Shown here: positions 8,050 to 15,551 of the stretch, piece by piece
Layout: each line of letters starts with the position of its first letter
How positions within the stretch are numbered: the stretch's first letter is position 1
Assembly: GCA_050946655.1 (NCBI GenBank)
Contig: JBMNVE010000011.1
Location: forward strand, 1 to 36,033
Direction: 5' to 3'
DNA length: 36,033 nt
Origin: JAXGRD01 sp050946655
GTDB lineage: Bacteria; Bacillota; Clostridia; Peptostreptococcales; Anaerovoracaceae
Translations under genes and position numbers: made by a program
The notes under the pieces: model-generated
Told to the model about the DNA's origin: nothing
The model's input: the letters and a program-made list of their open reading frames with translations, nothing else
The model's database searches: none

Positions 8050-8113
8050 GCACGTAAATTACGTGCGACCCTGCGTAAGCAGTAAGGCTTACGCCATTTA
8101 GTCCACAGGGAGG
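8050..8113 (+). promoter_or_regulatory. Structured rpsF leader, candidate S6:S18 autoregulatory RNA
   Basis: The leader holds an inverted repeat GCACGTAA/TTACGTGC (8050-8066) and a perfect 8-bp hairpin GCGTAAGC/GCTTACGC (8073-8094). CCCTG (8069-8073) can pair with CAGGG (8106-8110), which abuts the GGGAGG ribosome binding site of rpsF. Known rpsF leaders in bacteria bind the S6:S18 complex. Whether this one matches that motif in detail needs a covariance search. Confidence 0.5.
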
Positions 8114-8124
8114 TGAAAGAAAGA

Positions 8125-8412
8125 ATGATTAAGTATGAAGTGATGTTCGTCATCGATCCTATTTTGGAAGACGACAAGAAGGATGAGGTAATCGAGACCG
8201 TCAAGGGGATCATTGCCACAGACGGAACCGTCGGCAAAGTAGATGTATGGGGCATGAAGAAGCTTGCTTATCCGATTCAGAAGAAAAACGACGGCTACTA
8301 CGTTGTTGCTGAATTCGAAGCAAACCCTACATTGCCTAAAGAACTGGACAGAAGGCTCAAGATCTCAGATGCGATAATGAGACATATCATCATCAATAAA
8401 GAGGAAAAATAG
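8125..8412 (+). CDS. rpsF: 30S ribosomal protein S6
   Basis: The 95-residue protein begins MIKYEVMFVIDPILEDD and contains the S6 core motifs WGMKKLAYPIQKKNDGYYV and a C-terminal LKISDAIMRHIIINKEE. S6 binds S18 on the central domain of 16S rRNA. A GTG at 8113 is in frame, but it overlaps the AGGGAGG ribosome binding site, so the ATG at 8125 is the start. It heads the conserved rpsF-ssb-rpsR operon with its own promoter and a structured leader. Confidence 0.97.
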   Translation: MIKYEVMFVIDPILEDDKKDEVIETVKGIIATDGTVGKVDVWGMKKLAYPIQKKNDGYYVVAEFEANPTLPKELDRRLKISDAIMRHIIINKEEK

Positions 8413-8423
8413 GGGGCGTTCAC

Positions 8424-8855
8424 ATGAACAGTGTAGTATTGATCGGAAGATTGACCAGAGATCCCGAAGTGAGGTACACGGGGGATCAAATGGCTATTGC
8501 CAATTTTTCTGTGGCGATAGACCGGCCACCTAGGAGAGACGGAACAAAGGAAACGGATTTTCCTCGGATCACCGTATTTGGGCGGCAGGCCGAAAACTGC
8601 GAAAAGTACCTGAGAAAAGGCAGGCTCGTAGCTATACAGGGCAGGATCCAAACGGGCAGTTATACGAATAAAAACGGCGACAAGGTCTATACCACAGATG
8701 TGGTCGCCGATCGAGTAGAATTTTTAGAGTGGGGCGATCGAGAAGGCGGTCAGAGCGGCGGCGGCGGTCCGCAGCGCCAGGCTCAGGAACCTTCCAGACC
8801 GGCGGAGATCCCTAAGGGGTTCGAGGCCATCGATGAAGATGATCTTCCGTTCTAA
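8424..8855 (+). CDS. ssb: Single-stranded DNA-binding protein
   Basis: The 143-residue SSB has an N-terminal OB fold starting MNSVVLIGRLTRDPEVRYT. A glycine- and glutamine-rich linker occupies about residues 108-128, and the acidic protein-interaction tip DEDDLPF forms the C-terminus. It coats single-stranded DNA in replication and repair and recruits partners through the tip. Its position between rpsF and rpsR is the standard Firmicute arrangement and links it to ribosomal gene control. The start follows the rpsF stop by 11 bases with GGGGCG upstream, a weak ribosome binding site. Confidence 0.97.
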   Translation: MNSVVLIGRLTRDPEVRYTGDQMAIANFSVAIDRPPRRDGTKETDFPRITVFGRQAENCEKYLRKGRLVAIQGRIQTGSYTNKNGDKVYTTDVVADRVEFLEWGDREGGQSGGGGPQRQAQEPSRPAEIPKGFEAIDEDDLPF

Positions 8856-8887
8856 GACAGAAACTACGAAAGAAAGGAGAAAATGCT

Positions 8888-9121
8888 ATGATGGATAGAA
8901 GACGTGGCGGCTTCAGAAAAAAGAAGGTATGCCAGTTCTGTGCAGATAAGAAGGACTACATCGACTACAAGGATGTAGAGACCCTGAAGAAATATGTGAC
9001 GGAGAGAGGAAAGATTCTTCCCAGAAGAATCACCGGGACCTGCGCAAAGCACCAGAGGGGTGTGACCGGAGCGGTCAAGAGGGCGAGAGTCGTGGCCCTG
9101 CTGCCCTACTCCGCAGATTGA
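8888..9121 (+). CDS. rpsR: 30S ribosomal protein S18
   Basis: The 77-residue basic protein has the S18 core IDYKDVETLKKYVTERGKIL followed by PRRITGTCAKHQR and a lysine/arginine-rich N-terminus. The N-terminal CQFCADK and a later cysteine are typical of the zinc-linked form of S18. It pairs with S6 on 16S rRNA. AAAGGAG lies just upstream; ATGs at 8888 and 8891 are both possible, and spacing does not clearly decide between them. It is the last gene of its operon, followed by a strong terminator. Confidence 0.97.
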   Translation: MMDRRRGGFRKKKVCQFCADKKDYIDYKDVETLKKYVTERGKILPRRITGTCAKHQRGVTGAVKRARVVALLPYSAD

Positions 9122-9154
9122 TCTGCAAGGCGGTAAATGAAGAGAAATGATGCA

Positions 9155-9178
9155 GGAAGCGGGCAGCCGCTTCCTTTT
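9155..9178 (+). terminator. Rho-independent terminator of rpsF-ssb-rpsR
   Basis: GGAAGCGG (9155-9162) and CCGCTTCC (9167-9174) form a perfect 8-bp stem with a GCAG loop, followed by TTTT. Confidence 0.88.
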
Positions 9179-9203
9179 CATATCAAAGCAGGTATGATAT
9201 ACT
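9175..9203 (+). promoter_or_regulatory. Candidate extended -10 promoter of yybS-gdpP-rplI-dnaB
   Basis: TGA directly precedes TATACT (9198-9203), giving an extended -10. A weak TTTTCA -35 (9175-9180) lies 17 bp upstream, inside the T-run of the preceding terminator. The same ATGATATACT string recurs on the minus strand near 34575, also in a promoter position. Confidence 0.5.
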
Positions 9204-9240
9204 ATGGACACTCAGAAAGGAGTCAAACAACAGAAAATAG

Positions 9241-9933
9241 ATGTACACTAGCTTATTGCCGTTGGCCGCAGTCTTGCTGCCCATACCGCTGATCATCAAG
9301 GGGATCAAGAGGAAAGAGGAGCCATACAGGGCGTGCATAGATGGGATCATCGGTGCGGGTCTTGGTATGGTCATGCTGTTTATTCTGGCGGCACAAGGGG
9401 GGATCAGCATTGCAAAGGAACTTGCAATGGTGGGAAAAGAAGTTGCCGGCATGTTTCCTCCCGGGCAGGCGGAGCTCTTTGAACAGCTTTATGGCAAGGC
9501 CGCCGTGGGTATCCCCGGGACTATGCTGGTGCTTGCGGCCCTCTGTGCCTACGGAGAATACATCCTGCTGAGCCATATCGTTAAAGTCAAAGGGGAGCCG
9601 GCCCTGACCATGCCCCCAATCCGGGAACTTCATCTTCCCGGCACAGTGATCAGGGGATGGGTGGTGATCATCGTCCTCTCTTGGATACTGAAGCTTGGCG
9701 GTTTTCCCGCAGGAGATGTGGTCATGGTCAATGTGAACATCCTCTTTGAGTTCACCTTTGCCCTTCAGGGCATTTCACTGCTTTTTCTGTGGACACACAT
9801 GAAAAGGCAGGCCAAGGCAGTTCCGGTGATCGTCACTATTCTGCTGTGGTTTCTGCCCGGAGGGATGACCTTTCTGTTCATCGCCGGGATCGTAGATTTG
9901 TTTATTGGTCTTCGACGGAGGATAAGGTCCTGA
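9241..9933 (+). CDS. YybS-like DUF2232 membrane protein
   Basis: The 230-residue, very hydrophobic protein has about six membrane segments, for example residues 5-20, 35-55, 95-115, 137-155, 165-185 and 195-222. Its place directly before gdpP, rplI and dnaB matches yybS of Bacillus; the product's role is unknown. It is shorter than the roughly 300-residue Bacillus protein and may lack N-terminal helices. A TAG stop immediately precedes the ATG at 9241, so no upstream start exists in this frame. The only good ribosome binding site, AAAGGAG at 9216-9222, is 18 bases away, which is unusually far. The family call rests mainly on hydropathy and synteny. Confidence 0.65.
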   Translation: MYTSLLPLAAVLLPIPLIIKGIKRKEEPYRACIDGIIGAGLGMVMLFILAAQGGISIAKELAMVGKEVAGMFPPGQAELFEQLYGKAAVGIPGTMLVLAALCAYGEYILLSHIVKVKGEPALTMPPIRELHLPGTVIRGWVVIIVLSWILKLGGFPAGDVVMVNVNILFEFTFALQGISLLFLWTHMKRQAKAVPVIVTILLWFLPGGMTFLFIAGIVDLFIGLRRRIRS

Positions 9934-9958
9934 GGAGGGCCAATAAAAGGAGAGAAAT

Positions 9959-11689
9959 ATGTCGGATCATATTCCACTGCCTATGTGCGTAGTCAACGCC
10001 AACGGAAAAATCGTGGATGCTAATACCCATATCAATGAAGTCTTCCTGTACGATGGGATTGCAGGACAGGATATTTTCGTGTTGACGGGAATCAAGATCG
10101 AACAGCTGCAGGTTGCCATCAAGGAAGATACACCCTTGCACCTTTCCAGAAACAACAAGACCTTCCGCATTCTGGCATCATTGGCCGGAGAGGGGGATGG
10201 AGGGGAGGTCAACGTATACTTTATCGATATCACCACCCAGAAGGAAGTCTGTGATAAGTATAGAAATGAGCGGACCTGCATCGCCGTGGTGGATGTGGAT
10301 AACTACGATGAGCTGATTTCCAGCATGGAGGAAAACATGCAAGCTACGCTCACTTCCGAGATCGATCGACGTATCCGGCTGTGGGGAAGCAAAATGGAGG
10401 CTTCCGTTACTCGGGTCAGCGATCACGGTTATATGTTCATCTTTGAGAAACAGAGCCTGGATCAGGAGGAAAGAAGCAGGTTCAACATCCTGGATGATAT
10501 TCGTGAGATCGAGACAGAAGCCGACTTTCCCGTCACCCTGAGCATCGGCGTCGGCGTAGGGGGAGAGACGCTGGATGAAACGGACCACTATTCCCTCCAG
10601 GCTCTGGATGTGGCCAAAGGTCGGGGAGGAGACCAGGCCGTAGTCAAGGTAAAAGATAATTTGAGCTACTACGGCGGTAAGACCCAGTCGGTGGAAAAGG
10701 GAAACAAAGGAAAGTCCAGGATCATCGGACATGCCCTTCGGGGGCTGATGGAGAGCGCATCCAATGTGATCATCATGGGCCACCGAAACCCGGACATGGA
10801 CTCCTTCGGATCGGCTTTGGGCCTCTACCGACTTGCAAAAACCTGTAATCGGGAGGCCTATATCCTGGTGGACAACTATAATGAAGGGCTGGAGGTGATT
10901 TACCAAACAGCCGTGGATACAGGGGACTATAGCATCATCAAGTCCAGGAAGGCCCTGAGCATGGTAGAGGACAGGACCTTGGTCATCGTGGTGGACACTC
11001 ATAAACCATCCATGGTGGAGTGCCCGCAGCTTCTCGAAAAGGCGGCAAGGGTGGTGGTTATCGACCATCATCGCAAGGCGGCGGAGGCTATCGAGAACCC
11101 GACCCTCACCTATATGGAGACATACGCATCTTCTACGGCAGAGCTGGTGACGGAGATCCTCCAATACACTTTGGAGCGGAAGGCCTTGGAAAAGATGGAT
11201 GCCAATGCCCTTTTGGCCGGCATTACGGTGGATACCAATCGCTTTTCTGTCAAGACCGGAGTGAGGACCTTTGAAGCGGCCGCTTGGCTCAAGAGAGCGG
11301 GCGCCGATACGGCGGAGGTAAAGCGGTTGTTCCAGTCCAACATGGACACCTTCCGGGTGCGGGCAAGCTGCATTGCATCGGCCCAGATCGAACCGGAGGG
11401 AACGGCATATTCCATCTGTGACGGTTTTCAATCCAATGCGCAGATCATATGCTCCCAGGTGGCTGACGAGCTACTCACCGTCCGAGGGGTGAAGGCCAGT
11501 TTTGTCGCCGGACGGAATGAAAGCGGCGGAACGGTGGTCAGTGCAAGATCCATCGGAGATGTGAACGTCCAGGTGGTGATGGAAGAATTTGGCGGCGGCG
11601 GGCATTTGAACACGGCAGGAGCCCAGATGGATGTCTGCCCCGAGGAAGTCATAGAGCGAATAAAGGAAATAATGGAGAGAAACAAATGA
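9959..11689 (+). CDS. gdpP: GdpP-like cyclic-di-AMP phosphodiesterase lacking the membrane anchor
   Basis: The 576-residue protein has an N-terminal PAS segment (about 5-90), a degenerate GGDEF domain (about 105-235) and the DHH phosphodiesterase (GHRNPDMDSFG at 274-284, VVDTH near 344-348, IDHH at 368-371). A DHHA1 domain ends in EEFGGGGHLNTAGAQ. This is the GdpP/YybT order; such enzymes hydrolyse c-di-AMP to pApA. The two N-terminal membrane helices of typical GdpP (about 650 residues) are absent, and only 25 bases separate the gene from yybS, so they are not hidden upstream. AAAGGAGAG six bases before the ATG supports the start. The stop overlaps rplI by four bases. Confidence 0.88.
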   Translation: MSDHIPLPMCVVNANGKIVDANTHINEVFLYDGIAGQDIFVLTGIKIEQLQVAIKEDTPLHLSRNNKTFRILASLAGEGDGGEVNVYFIDITTQKEVCDKYRNERTCIAVVDVDNYDELISSMEENMQATLTSEIDRRIRLWGSKMEASVTRVSDHGYMFIFEKQSLDQEERSRFNILDDIREIETEADFPVTLSIGVGVGGETLDETDHYSLQALDVAKGRGGDQAVVKVKDNLSYYGGKTQSVEKGNKGKSRIIGHALRGLMESASNVIIMGHRNPDMDSFGSALGLYRLAKTCNREAYILVDNYNEGLEVIYQTAVDTGDYSIIKSRKALSMVEDRTLVIVVDTHKPSMVECPQLLEKAARVVVIDHHRKAAEAIENPTLTYMETYASSTAELVTEILQYTLERKALEKMDANALLAGITVDTNRFSVKTGVRTFEAAAWLKRAGADTAEVKRLFQSNMDTFRVRASCIASAQIEPEGTAYSICDGFQSNAQIICSQVADELLTVRGVKASFVAGRNESGGTVVSARSIGDVNVQVVMEEFGGGGHLNTAGAQMDVCPEEVIERIKEIMERNK

Positions 11690-12129
11690 TTGTAATTTTA
11701 TTGAAAGATGTAAAAGGTACCGGCAAGGCGGGAGAGATCGTAAAGGTCAGCGACGGCTATGCTAGAAATATGCTTCTTCCCAGAGGCATGGCAAAGGAAG
11801 CCACGGAAGGCAATGTGAGAAATCTGGAAAAGCAAAAGGCCTTAGCAGCGGAGAAGATCGCCCAGGACAAGGCGGCAGCGGAAAAGCTGGCGGAAGAGCT
11901 GGAAGACGTCACCGTGGAGATCGTAGCCAAGGGAGGCGAAGGGGGAAGGCTCTTCGGTTCCATCACATCCAAGGATATTTCCGATGCCCTGAAGGAGCAA
12001 ACGGGCAAGGTGGTGGACAAGAAAAAAATCGTGCTGGATGCACCCATCAAAAATACGGGTTTGGTGACAGTGCCCTTAAAATTGTACACGGAAGTGGCAG
12101 GTAGCTTGAAGGTAAATGTAAAGGTATAA
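11686..12129 (+). CDS. rplI: 50S ribosomal protein L9
   Basis: The 147-residue protein starts MIVILLKDVKGTGKAGEIVKV with the L9 signature VSDGYARNMLLPRG at about residues 21-34. A long central helix rich in alanine, lysine and glutamate follows, then a C-terminal domain containing GGRLFGSITSKDI. L9 binds 23S rRNA near the L1 stalk and helps keep reading frame. The ATG overlaps the gdpP stop, so translation is probably coupled. The gdpP-rplI-dnaB order is conserved in Firmicutes. Confidence 0.97.
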   Translation: MIVILLKDVKGTGKAGEIVKVSDGYARNMLLPRGMAKEATEGNVRNLEKQKALAAEKIAQDKAAAEKLAEELEDVTVEIVAKGGEGGRLFGSITSKDISDALKEQTGKVVDKKKIVLDAPIKNTGLVTVPLKLYTEVAGSLKVNVKV

Positions 12130-12140
12130 GGTGATTGACC

Positions 12141-13463
12141 ATGGAAAGGATCCCACCCCACAACGATGAGGCGGAACGCTCGGTTTTGGGCGCCGCCATG
12201 TTGGATAAGGATGCCCTTTATGATGTGGCCGAAAAGGTAAAGCCGGCGGATTTCTATAATCAGAATCACAAGGAAATCTTTGAGGCCATCTTTGAGATCA
12301 ACCGGCGGAATGCCCCGGTGGATGTACTCACCGTGTGTGAGGAATTGAAAAAGAGAAATTCCCTGGATATGGTAGGGGGAAGAGGATATGTGGCAACCTT
12401 ATCTTCTTCGGTACCATCCACCGCCAACGCCGGAGAGTACGCCAAGATCGTGGCGGAGAAGGCGGAGATGCGCAGCCTGATTTTGGCTGCGGGGGACATT
12501 CTGGAGAAGGGCTACGGAGATAACCTGGAAGCACAGGCTGTCCTGGATTATGCGGAGAAGTCCATCTTTGAAATTGCCCAGGGCAGGCAGACCAAGAACA
12601 TGACCCCTCTGAAGGATATCCTTTTGGAGAACATGGACATGATCAGCCAGCGGGCCAAGAATAAAGATGAGCTCACCGGCGTGACCACCGGTCTGATCGA
12701 CCTGGATCACAAGACCAACGGTCTGCAGAAGTCGGACATGGTCATTCTTGCCGCCAGACCGTCCATGGGAAAGACGGCCTTTGCCCTTTGTGTGGCCAGA
12801 AATGCCGCGGCCAAGGGCCACAAGGTGCTGATCTTCAGCTTGGAGATGAGCAAGCATCAGCTTTCCCAGAGGCTCATCGCCATGGAAGCTGCCGTGGATG
12901 CTCAGAAGCTTCGGACGGGAAACCTGGAAGACGGAGACTGGAACAAGATCACCGCCACCATTGATCGGTTGGGGGAAGCGGATATCACCATCGATGACAC
13001 ACCGGGTCTGTCCATGATGGAGATCAAAAATAAATGCCGCAGGTTGAAGGCGGAGAAGGGCCTGGATCTGGTGGTCCTTGACTATCTCCAGCTGATGAAC
13101 TTCGAGGGCAAGAGTGAAAGCCGGCAGCAGGAAGTTTCCTCCCTGTCCCGAGCCCTGAAGCAACTGGCCCGAGAAATGGATTGCCCCGTACTGGTGCTTT
13201 CTCAGCTTTCCCGTGCCACGGAAACCAGGACGGATCATCGCCCCATCCTTTCGGACCTGCGAGAGTCCGGCGCCATTGAACAGGATGCGGATGTGGTCCT
13301 CTTCCTGTATCGGGACGAGGTCTACAACCCGGAGACGGAAAAGCCGGGAGAATGTGAAGTCAACATTGCCAAGCAGCGTAACGGCCCCACTGGCGTGGTG
13401 GAAGTTATGTGGCAAGAAACCTATACCAAGTTTGTCAATAAGAGTAACAGAGGAGTTTATTAG
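12141..13463 (+). CDS. dnaB: Replicative DNA helicase DnaB (DnaC in Bacillus naming)
   Basis: The 440-residue helicase begins MERIPPHNDEAERSVLGAAM. It has the N-terminal all-alpha domain, a linker, the GVTTGLIDLDHKTNGLQ entry to the RecA-like domain and the Walker A motif AARPSMGKTAF near residue 208. LDLVVLDYLQLM is the Walker B motif, followed by SQLSRATETR and DLRESGAIEQDADVV. It unwinds DNA at the fork as a hexamer. A TTG at 12135 is possible, but AAGGTGAT is better spaced for the ATG at 12141. The stop overlaps the GTG of the DnaD-like gene by one base (TAGTG), so the two are coupled. Confidence 0.97.
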   Translation: MERIPPHNDEAERSVLGAAMLDKDALYDVAEKVKPADFYNQNHKEIFEAIFEINRRNAPVDVLTVCEELKKRNSLDMVGGRGYVATLSSSVPSTANAGEYAKIVAEKAEMRSLILAAGDILEKGYGDNLEAQAVLDYAEKSIFEIAQGRQTKNMTPLKDILLENMDMISQRAKNKDELTGVTTGLIDLDHKTNGLQKSDMVILAARPSMGKTAFALCVARNAAAKGHKVLIFSLEMSKHQLSQRLIAMEAAVDAQKLRTGNLEDGDWNKITATIDRLGEADITIDDTPGLSMMEIKNKCRRLKAEKGLDLVVLDYLQLMNFEGKSESRQQEVSSLSRALKQLAREMDCPVLVLSQLSRATETRTDHRPILSDLRESGAIEQDADVVLFLYRDEVYNPETEKPGECEVNIAKQRNGPTGVVEVMWQETYTKFVNKSNRGVY

Positions 13464-14677
13464 TGGCATTCAAGCGAGATGAAGGCAGGACCTGCTATTT
13501 GTTCGACACCCATGTGGAGAACCTCTTTATCTGTGAATATATGCCCGATGCCCCGGGAGACTATGTAAAGGTCTACCTCTACGCCCTCATGGAGGCGGAG
13601 CGGGGAGAAGATCCGGACCCGTCGGATCTGGCCCGGGAATTGCGCCTTTCCGTAGATGATGTGGAGAAGGCCTTTTTGTATTTTGAAGAGGTCGGAGCCA
13701 TGGTCAGGGAGGGAGGAGATATGGTGTTTCTCTCCCTGAAGGAAAAGCTCTATGGCACCAAGCGGCCCGATGATAAGCCGGCTATGGGGGAGAAGAGCCC
13801 CACCGTCCTGGATAATCAGCCCATCAAGGAGATGTTCGATGAGATCCAAAGAGCGGTGGGCAGGTTTTTGGGGGCTACGGAGACCCAGGCTATCGTCGGA
13901 TGGATCGATGATTACGGCGCTACTTCTGAGGTAGTTGCCAGAGCATACGTTTACTGTGCCGCAAAGGGAAAGACCAATTACAAGTACGTGGAGAAAGTGG
14001 TCAAAGATTGGGTTGGCCGCGGTTTTCAAACGGGAGAAGATGTGGAAAGGCATTTGGGGGATGCGGATCAAAGACATTACTCTTATCGGAGGGTCATGAA
14101 GGCTTTAGGCTTCCACCGGAGTGCCACAGAGGAAGAGAAGCGGATCATGGACACATGGCTGGATGAGCTGAATTGTTCCATGGAAGACATCCTCAGTGCT
14201 TGCAGCAAAACGTCCGGGATCCCAAACCCCAACATCAATTACGTCAATGCGGTGATCAAAGGCAGGATCAAGGAAAAAGAAAAAGGCCCTGCCCGCAGCA
14301 CGGTAATGGCCCATTACGAGGAATTGCGCAAGGAAGCCGAAGCCAGATCCCGCCAAGCAAAGGAAGAGATCTATGAAAAAATCCCCAGGATCAAGGAAAT
14401 CGAAGATCGGCTGGTGGAGTACAGCATGGAGCTGACCAAGGTGATGATCGAAGGGGATGCAGCCAAGGGAGACAGGATCTCCGGGATCAAGGAAAATGTG
14501 GAAGCGCTAAAGAAAGAGAAAGTCGCCCTCCTGACGGAGCACGATATCCCAGTGGATTATGCTAACCTCAGATATCGGTGCGACCTGTGTAAGGATACCG
14601 GGGTAACGGAAAGCGGCGAGAGATGTCGCTGCTATCAGGAGGTAGCCCGAGAGGCTACGGCCGCTGCCAAATCGTAG
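13463..14677 (+). CDS. DnaD-like primosome protein fused to the N-terminal part of a DnaC/DnaI loader
   Basis: The 404-residue protein has a DnaD-type N-terminal winged-helix region (about 1-100) and two DnaB_2/DnaD C-terminal-type helical repeats (about 115-190 and 205-275). Residues about 285-392 then resemble the N-terminal helicase-binding part of clostridial DnaC/DnaI. They include EEIYEKIPRIKEIEDRL and a zinc-finger-like CDLCKDTG...ERCRCYQ with Cys373, 376, 388 and 390. The AAA+ ATPase domain that normally follows is absent; the protein ends 14 residues later. The GTG start at 13463 is preceded by AGAGGAG. The last 23 bases overlap the convergent thioesterase gene. Its role would be helicase recruitment at the origin or during restart. 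Confidence 0.8.
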   Translation: MAFKRDEGRTCYLFDTHVENLFICEYMPDAPGDYVKVYLYALMEAERGEDPDPSDLARELRLSVDDVEKAFLYFEEVGAMVREGGDMVFLSLKEKLYGTKRPDDKPAMGEKSPTVLDNQPIKEMFDEIQRAVGRFLGATETQAIVGWIDDYGATSEVVARAYVYCAAKGKTNYKYVEKVVKDWVGRGFQTGEDVERHLGDADQRHYSYRRVMKALGFHRSATEEEKRIMDTWLDELNCSMEDILSACSKTSGIPNPNINYVNAVIKGRIKEKEKGPARSTVMAHYEELRKEAEARSRQAKEEIYEKIPRIKEIEDRLVEYSMELTKVMIEGDAAKGDRISGIKENVEALKKEKVALLTEHDIPVDYANLRYRCDLCKDTGVTESGERCRCYQEVAREATAAAKS

Positions 14678-15431
14678 ATACCATGCCGTGGACCGGTTCG
14701 CCGGCCGCGGCATTTGTGAATATGGATAGAATTTCTTTTCGGTCAGAGGCAAGATCCCTGACATAGCAGTGGCTTTCCACCAAGGCGCCGGGAAGACATT
14801 CTTTTTTATATTCCACCCGAATATCGGTAATGCGATACCCCTCATATATCTCATGGGGCACATCATCCAAAGACCAATCCACATAGGCTACGTTGTTGGC
14901 GTGGCCGTTGAAGTCCGTGTCCCTCCTGGTGACCCGGATCTGCCTTTGAGAAAGTAGAATTTTTTCCTCATCACCGCCGGGCATTTGGAAGTTTTCCTCC
15001 CGAAAATCCCTGGGAGAAGCGTATAGATAGGAGGCAAAGAATTCCTCTTTGAACTTGATGGGCCTGCGGGTATGGGTATCCAAAAGGACCCAGCGAGAGG
15101 AAGCATAACAGACTTCTTCTCCGCTACTATCTCTCATCAAAAAATCCCGGTTGGCCTGAGCCCGCTTATAGGGCTTGGCCCAGGTGGATATCTCCAACTC
15201 TTCCCCCTCCCCGGGCAGCCGTGCGATCCGGATATGCCACAGAAGAAGTGCCCAGCCCCGGCCGTTTTCCAAAAACCAGTTAAGATCATAGCCGGCGGTG
15301 TTGGAATGAGAAATTGCCGCATTCTGAAGAATGCCCACCAACTTGGAAGGTCTAAGGGTGGTTTTATCATCCAGGTCGGAATAACCGATTCGGACGTTGC
15401 AGGCAAAAGCATTTTTTGAAACATCTTTCAT
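14655..15431 (-). CDS. Acyl-ACP thioesterase (FatA/FatB family)
   Basis: The 258-residue protein has two hot-dog domains as in PF01643. The N-terminal half includes LRPSKLVGILQNAAI and GRGWALLLWHIRI, and the second half contains the active-site-like TDFNGHANNVAYVDW. It releases fatty acids from acyl carrier protein; chain-length preference cannot be read here. The ATG at 15431 has GAGGAG at normal spacing and a good promoter 30 bases upstream. It is a single-gene unit, divergent from the two-component system and convergent with the DnaD-like gene, whose last 23 bases it overlaps. Confidence 0.9.
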   Translation of the reverse strand: MKDVSKNAFACNVRIGYSDLDDKTTLRPSKLVGILQNAAISHSNTAGYDLNWFLENGRGWALLLWHIRIARLPGEGEELEISTWAKPYKRAQANRDFLMRDSSGEEVCYASSRWVLLDTHTRRPIKFKEEFFASYLYASPRDFREENFQMPGGDEEKILLSQRQIRVTRRDTDFNGHANNVAYVDWSLDDVPHEIYEGYRITDIRVEYKKECLPGALVESHCYVRDLASDRKEILSIFTNAAAGEPVHGMVSTIWQRP

Positions 15432-15454
15432 CTCTTGATCTCCTCGCTTCCCTG

Positions 15455-15483
15455 AGTATATATTTTCCTTCCGGCTTTTGCAA
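15455..15483 (-). promoter_or_regulatory. Promoter of the acyl-ACP thioesterase gene
   Basis: On the minus strand TTGCAA (15478-15483) and TATACT (15455-15460) are exactly 17 bp apart, 24 bases from the start codon. Confidence 0.7.
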
Positions 15484-15516
15484 ACGGGAGATATTTTCTT
15501 TTTTCTTCAGATAAGG

Positions 15517-15522
15517 TATAAT
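15517..15522 (+). promoter_or_regulatory. -10 element upstream of the response regulator gene
   Basis: A consensus TATAAT lies 30 bases before the start at 15552. The -35 region (TTTTCT at 15494-15499) is a poor match, which would fit a promoter that needs an activator. Confidence 0.45.
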
Positions 15523-15551
15523 TCAATTAGTTTGAGAAGAAAGGATAAGTG

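Noticed and set aside
10178..11431. 417-codon minus-strand frame opposite gdpP
   Set aside because: It is antisense to conserved DHH/DHHA1 coding sequence and histidine- and glycine-rich without motifs.
12399..13469. 356-codon minus-strand frame opposite dnaB
   Set aside because: It is antisense to the highly conserved helicase; length is explained by codon bias.
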